This document shows, piece after piece, positions 60,759 to 64,000 of a stretch of 64,000 bases of DNA. Position 1 is the first letter of the stretch, and every line of letters starts with the position of its first letter. The notes beneath the pieces are model-generated. The model was given only the letters and a program-made list of their open reading frames with translations, was not told the origin of the DNA and searched no databases. Origin of the DNA: Cellulophaga tyrosinoxydans (GTDB lineage Bacteria > Bacteroidota > Bacteroidia > Flavobacteriales > Flavobacteriaceae). The stretch is from contig NZ_FWXO01000004.1 of NCBI RefSeq assembly GCF_900176415.1, forward strand, positions 1 through 64,000, written 5' to 3'. Made by a program: the position numbers and the translations under genes.

Positions 60759-62810
60759 TTACAAAGTTATGCTTCTCCCTTTTGGGTATTTTACTTGAAA
60801 TGAAAATGATTCTTTTGCTTCTTGTTGACTTTTTAAATTCATTTTCCATGTCAGTAAGCCTTTTTCCTTATCGTAAGCTGCATTATTGGTAATAATATCA
60901 TCTACTTTAATTTCCTTGTTTTGAGACACAGGAATACGATCCATCAGAACAAGATTAATATTGGTAGTTTTATTGTTTTTGATTTCAATATTATATGTCC
61001 TGTCTACAATGCGATTATTCCCAGTAAACGATTTGCTCTTAAAGTTTTTGTCTTGTTTTCTGGTTACAGTAATTCCATCATCAATACCTAAAGAAATGGT
61101 CATTTCTTTCTTTACAGCATAAGGGTCTATTGCAGTTTTGCCTGCGTATCCGCCATTAAAATAGATATTAGCTTCTCCAGGAATTAAATTTAACTTTTCC
61201 CAATCTGTGAAAGTAGCTGTTAAAAATACGTTTTCATTAATTATTGGTGCCGCAAAGAATTCATATTTAGCATCCAATTGGTACGTGTTTATTTCTATTG
61301 CGGTAATATCACCATTAGATGCAATAGAGTATGGCTTTTTAATTTGAAATTGAGTGCTAGTAACGGCATCCTCTGAGCTGCTTTTTTTAGTGGTTATTAA
61401 GATAATTCCGTTGGCTGCTCTACTGCCATAAATAGCAGTTGCTGCTTCTTCTTTTAGTATTTCTATGTTTTGTATTTCATTCACATCCAAATCACCTTCC
61501 ACAAAATTTTCCACAGGAACACCATCAATAATATAGAGGGGTTGAGTTTCTTCAACTTTATAATTTGCCTTAACACTAGAAACACCTCTTATTTGAACAC
61601 CCGCTACACGACCAGCTAGTGCTCTAGAAAAATCACTATTTGTAGTTCCATACCCAGAAACCACCACCTCTTCTAAAGAAGAAATATCTTCATCTAACCT
61701 TGTATTCATCACTGAGGAATATATAGGAATTTCATTGGACTGGAAGCCAATATATGAAAAACTCAATTCTTGTCCGTTTCCAACCTGCAAAGTGTATCTC
61801 CCATCAAAATCGGTTTGTGTGCCCGTATTAGTTCCTTTTACCATAACATTACAACCTGGCAATGGTTCACCGTTAGCATCGGTAACTATACCCGTTACCG
61901 TTCGTACCGAAGGGTTATAATTATATTTTGATTTCTTTACTTGAGTACTGTATGATTTTCTTTGACCAAAGTTTAGGTAATCTGTTGTTAACTCAGGCTT
62001 TACCGTAAATATATTAGGATTACCTGTGGATAAAACCAAAGAAACATTATCCCAATTTACACCTGTGTTTTGGTACACATGCGCCTTATAAGTTAGTTTT
62101 AACGGATCGTTTAACTTATTAGATTTTATATCGTAATTCGGAATCCATCCTGCTTCTTGTACGGTATACTTTAGTTCTAAGGTTAGTTTTGTAGCAATTG
62201 GCGAATCAAACTTTATAGTTATTTCTCCCTTTGGAATAGAAGGTGTACTATTTTTATCTGCAAATTGCTTTTTTAAATTTAGAATATCTTCATTTAAAAC
62301 ATTGATTTTTAGATTAGTTCTAAAAATTTCATTTTTAATAGCCGTAATACGTTCTCTATAGTAGGTGCTGATCTGCTTTACTTTTTCCAATTCTAACGAT
62401 TGGTTATCTGTACTTACCATTCTATTGGTATTGATAACACTTTCCTCTTCTTGCAATCCAAAAATTATATTTTTGAACAATGCCACTTCTAGCTCAATTG
62501 CTTCTATTTTTTTGGTTAAAGTTTCGGCCTCTTCATTAGAAATACTTTTGTCTAGATAATTAATATCATAAGAAATAGCTAAGACCGAAGCAGCTTGTAA
62601 ACCAGAAATTTGAATGCTATTTTCATCAATTTTTGAAGATAAACCCGAAAAGGTGTACTCCGTACTGCCTTCTTTTAGCTCAAAACTGGCAGTTCTAATA
62701 ATTTCAGCGCTATTTAAATAAACGGTAACTGACTTAATTTTTGAAGGTAATTTATCAGCTCCAAAAACTAAAAAGGGTAAAAACACGAGTAATGCGATAC
62801 ATTTTTTCAT
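60759..62810 (-). CDS. DUF4139 (MuiA-like) protein with inserted carboxypeptidase-regulatory and TonB plug segments
   Basis: The 683-residue protein has a signal peptide (MKKCIALLVFLPFLVFG) and a DUF4140 N-terminal beta domain (about 22-100; VTVYLNSAEIIRTASFELKE). A coiled coil follows (about 85-190), then the first part of DUF4139 (about 200-290; LELKYTVQEAGWIPNYDIKS). An insertion of a carboxypeptidase-regulatory domain (about 302-365; TVTGIVTDANGEPLPGCNVM) and a SusC-like plug (about 372-470; SLEEVVVSGYGT, YIIDGVPVEN, EAATAIYGSRAANGIILITTK) comes next, before DUF4139 resumes (about 480-683). There is no barrel. It is probably periplasmic or surface-associated; function unknown. Confidence 0.8.
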   Translation of the reverse strand: MKKCIALLVFLPFLVFGADKLPSKIKSVTVYLNSAEIIRTASFELKEGSTEYTFSGLSSKIDENSIQISGLQAASVLAISYDINYLDKSISNEEAETLTKKIEAIELEVALFKNIIFGLQEEESVINTNRMVSTDNQSLELEKVKQISTYYRERITAIKNEIFRTNLKINVLNEDILNLKKQFADKNSTPSIPKGEITIKFDSPIATKLTLELKYTVQEAGWIPNYDIKSNKLNDPLKLTYKAHVYQNTGVNWDNVSLVLSTGNPNIFTVKPELTTDYLNFGQRKSYSTQVKKSKYNYNPSVRTVTGIVTDANGEPLPGCNVMVKGTNTGTQTDFDGRYTLQVGNGQELSFSYIGFQSNEIPIYSSVMNTRLDEDISSLEEVVVSGYGTTNSDFSRALAGRVAGVQIRGVSSVKANYKVEETQPLYIIDGVPVENFVEGDLDVNEIQNIEILKEEAATAIYGSRAANGIILITTKKSSSEDAVTSTQFQIKKPYSIASNGDITAIEINTYQLDAKYEFFAAPIINENVFLTATFTDWEKLNLIPGEANIYFNGGYAGKTAIDPYAVKKEMTISLGIDDGITVTRKQDKNFKSKSFTGNNRIVDRTYNIEIKNNKTTNINLVLMDRIPVSQNKEIKVDDIITNNAAYDKEKGLLTWKMNLKSQQEAKESFSFQVKYPKGRSITL

Positions 62811-62928
62811 CTTAAGTTGGTTTAGAATTTGTATAAACCTAAGACGACATTACAGCAAATAAAACAATGAATTAGTAAACGCTAAGTTTGAGTGAGGCAA
62901 CTAATCAATTTTGTACTTGTAGTGTTTT

Positions 62929-63342
62929 TTAATCTAAAAATTTAGCTCTTAATTCAGGAGTCGGGATCATGCACGCATCTTTTTTACCATACCACTTATA
63001 GCGATTTTTGGCAATATAATCATAAACCATATTTCTAAAACCCTCTGGCAACCATTCAAAAACTGCTAAGAGCGACCATAAACCTCCAAATGTTTTTCCA
63101 ACTTTAAGAGCGGCAGTAGACTTAGTATAATAGGCAATACCAGGCTCTATTAAAATAATAGAATCCACTTGTGAAGTATCAATATTACGTTCCGCAGTCA
63201 TTTTTTTTCCTGTTTCACTTTGCAAAGCTGCAAAACGATACATATCATTCTTATCATGCTTTATTACCAGTTGTATTGATGAATTACAAAGATTGCAAAC
63301 ACCATCAAAAAGAATAATTTTATGCGATTTAGTTGAAGTCAT
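62929..63342 (-). CDS. DCC-family thiol-disulfide oxidoreductase-like protein (DUF393)
   Basis: The 137-residue protein has the DxxCxxC signature in ILFDGVCNLCNSSIQ, then RFAALQSETGKKM and the ending helix FRNMVYDYIAKNRYKWYGK. DCC proteins have a thioredoxin-like fold with a putative redox CxxC. The role is not established. There is no signal peptide. Single gene between the DUF4139 gene and mutS2. Confidence 0.88.
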   Translation of the reverse strand: MTSTKSHKIILFDGVCNLCNSSIQLVIKHDKNDMYRFAALQSETGKKMTAERNIDTSQVDSIILIEPGIAYYTKSTAALKVGKTFGGLWSLLAVFEWLPEGFRNMVYDYIAKNRYKWYGKKDACMIPTPELRAKFLD

Positions 63343-63480
63343 ACTTAAATTCTAATACTACTATACAAAGATACGTCATGGCAAATTAGCTATCTAAAAA
63401 ATGTTTCAAATACCTTAAATTTTGGTTGAAGTTACCTTGGGTTAAACTAGACCTGGCAATTGCCCAAGTTAAATTCTACT

Positions 63481-63999
63481 TTATTTCTTAGCCTCAACCA
63501 ATTCTAATTGACTAATACTCACATTTGTTGTAAACATACCGTAATTAACCACAGCCTTATTTTTTTCTAATTTATCTATTGTTCCAATGGCTTTACCATC
63601 GATCATACGGACCCGATCGCCAAGTTTAAAGACTGGTTTAGGCTTGTTCTTTTCAACAATTGCTTTTACTTTTTTCTCCTTCTTCTTCTCTTCTCGGATC
63701 ACTTCAACCTTTTTAATTACCTCTTTTTCAACGGCAACTTTTTTGGCCTTTTCAATTTTCACCTCTTGAGCCGATTTTTTCTTACGCTTGCTATTCTCAG
63801 TTTCTACAATACGCAACAATTCTGAAACTAAAGGACGTTTCTTTTTGTCTTGAAAATACTTTAATGCAGCATCGTTCAACTTATTACCCAAATAAATCAT
63901 ACGCTGACTAGAATCGTATAATTCTTGATAATTTTCTAATTTAGATTTTACTTTAGAATTTAATTCTTCTAGACGTTGTGCTTCACCACGTGCCTTAGA
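63481..63999 (-). CDS. mutS2: MutS2 protein, C-terminal part (cut by window edge)
   Basis: The minus-strand frame is open to the window end and gives the last 172 residues. It begins SKARGEAQRLEELNSKVKSK, continues MIYLGNKLNDAALKYF and a long Lys/Glu-rich coiled coil, then a small beta-barrel (FKLGDRVRMIDGKAIGTIDK, NKAVVNYGMFTTNVS) and ends LELVEAKK. These are features of the MutS2 C-terminal region. The internal ATG at 63900 is not the start. The Smr endonuclease domain found at the end of Firmicutes MutS2 is absent. The ATPase part lies outside the window. Confidence 0.85.
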   Translation of the reverse strand, partial: SKARGEAQRLEELNSKVKSKLENYQELYDSSQRMIYLGNKLNDAALKYFQDKKKRPLVSELLRIVETENSKRKKKSAQEVKIEKAKKVAVEKEVIKKVEVIREEKKKEKKVKAIVEKNKPKPVFKLGDRVRMIDGKAIGTIDKLEKNKAVVNYGMFTTNVSISQLELVEAKK

Positions 64000-64000
64000 C

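Overview
The window reads as chromosome from a marine-type flavobacterium (Bacteroidota, family Flavobacteriaceae). This is inferred from the strongly A+T-rich DNA, several TAnnTTTG-type -7 promoter boxes, frequent absence of Shine-Dalgarno sites, a TonB-dependent receptor with a carboxypeptidase-regulatory N-terminus, a SusC-type plug segment, OmpA lipoproteins, and family-typical genes such as the TIGR03915/radical-SAM repair pair, the fused E1 ketoacid dehydrogenase and the fused GlcD/GlcF-type oxidase. No rRNA, tRNA or CRISPR array was seen.

Positions 1-7560 are accessory. The window opens in the 3' end of an IS110-family transposase. It then runs through seven large imperfect inverted-repeat elements (A-G, about 130 or 195 bp each). 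Each has ends of the form GCTAAC...GTTAGC and an inner AAATC/GATTT hairpin. Between the elements sit small cassettes whose genes, where present, all read on the minus strand: a lipoprotein, a membrane/secreted pair, a coiled-coil membrane protein, a DUF2726 nuclease-like protein and a protein with two HEPN-type RX4H motifs. The ends of each cassette match one another, and do not match across an element. This is the behaviour expected of integron gene cassettes bounded by attC sites. Beyond the last cassette lie a compact terminal hairpin and a frameshifted tyrosine-recombinase remnant, then a DUF2200 gene broken by a stop codon. I read the region as an integron-like cassette array with a dead integrase nearby, with both size classes of recombination site present. 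This is the best candidate here for an under-described system.

Positions 7.7-64 kb are ordinary chromosome, mostly housekeeping. They include an OmpA-like protein, a glutamate-synthase-like flavoprotein, an M20 amidohydrolase and a DsrE protein; UvrD/PcrA helicase; a YrdC/Sua5-family protein; two OmpA proteins, a GT2 glycosyltransferase, HolA, DoxX, a branched-chain-type ketoacid dehydrogenase E1, a degenerate M1-like protein, a LOG-family protein and UvrA. A DNA-repair locus (TIGR03915 protein plus radical SAM protein) is divergent from an XRE/S24 self-cleaving-type repressor, with palindromic operators between them that suggest an SOS-like switch. Then follow DUF1275, PpnP, gamma-glutamyltransferase, an ACP phosphodiesterase-like protein, a GlmM-type phosphohexomutase, a lipid A-type acyltransferase and a rhomboid protease (the last two with back-to-back promoters forming a perfect palindrome), a beta-propeller lipoprotein, a TlpA thioredoxin and a fused FAD/Fe-S oxidase.

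The last part holds a probable metal-uptake locus (small His/Cys protein, TonB receptor, lipoprotein), an LpxH-like phosphoesterase, chorismate synthase, two tandem dicarboxylate/amino-acid symporters, a QEGLA metallopeptidase-like protein, a DUF4139 protein carrying an inserted TonB plug, a DCC-family thiol protein and the C-terminal part of MutS2 running off the end.
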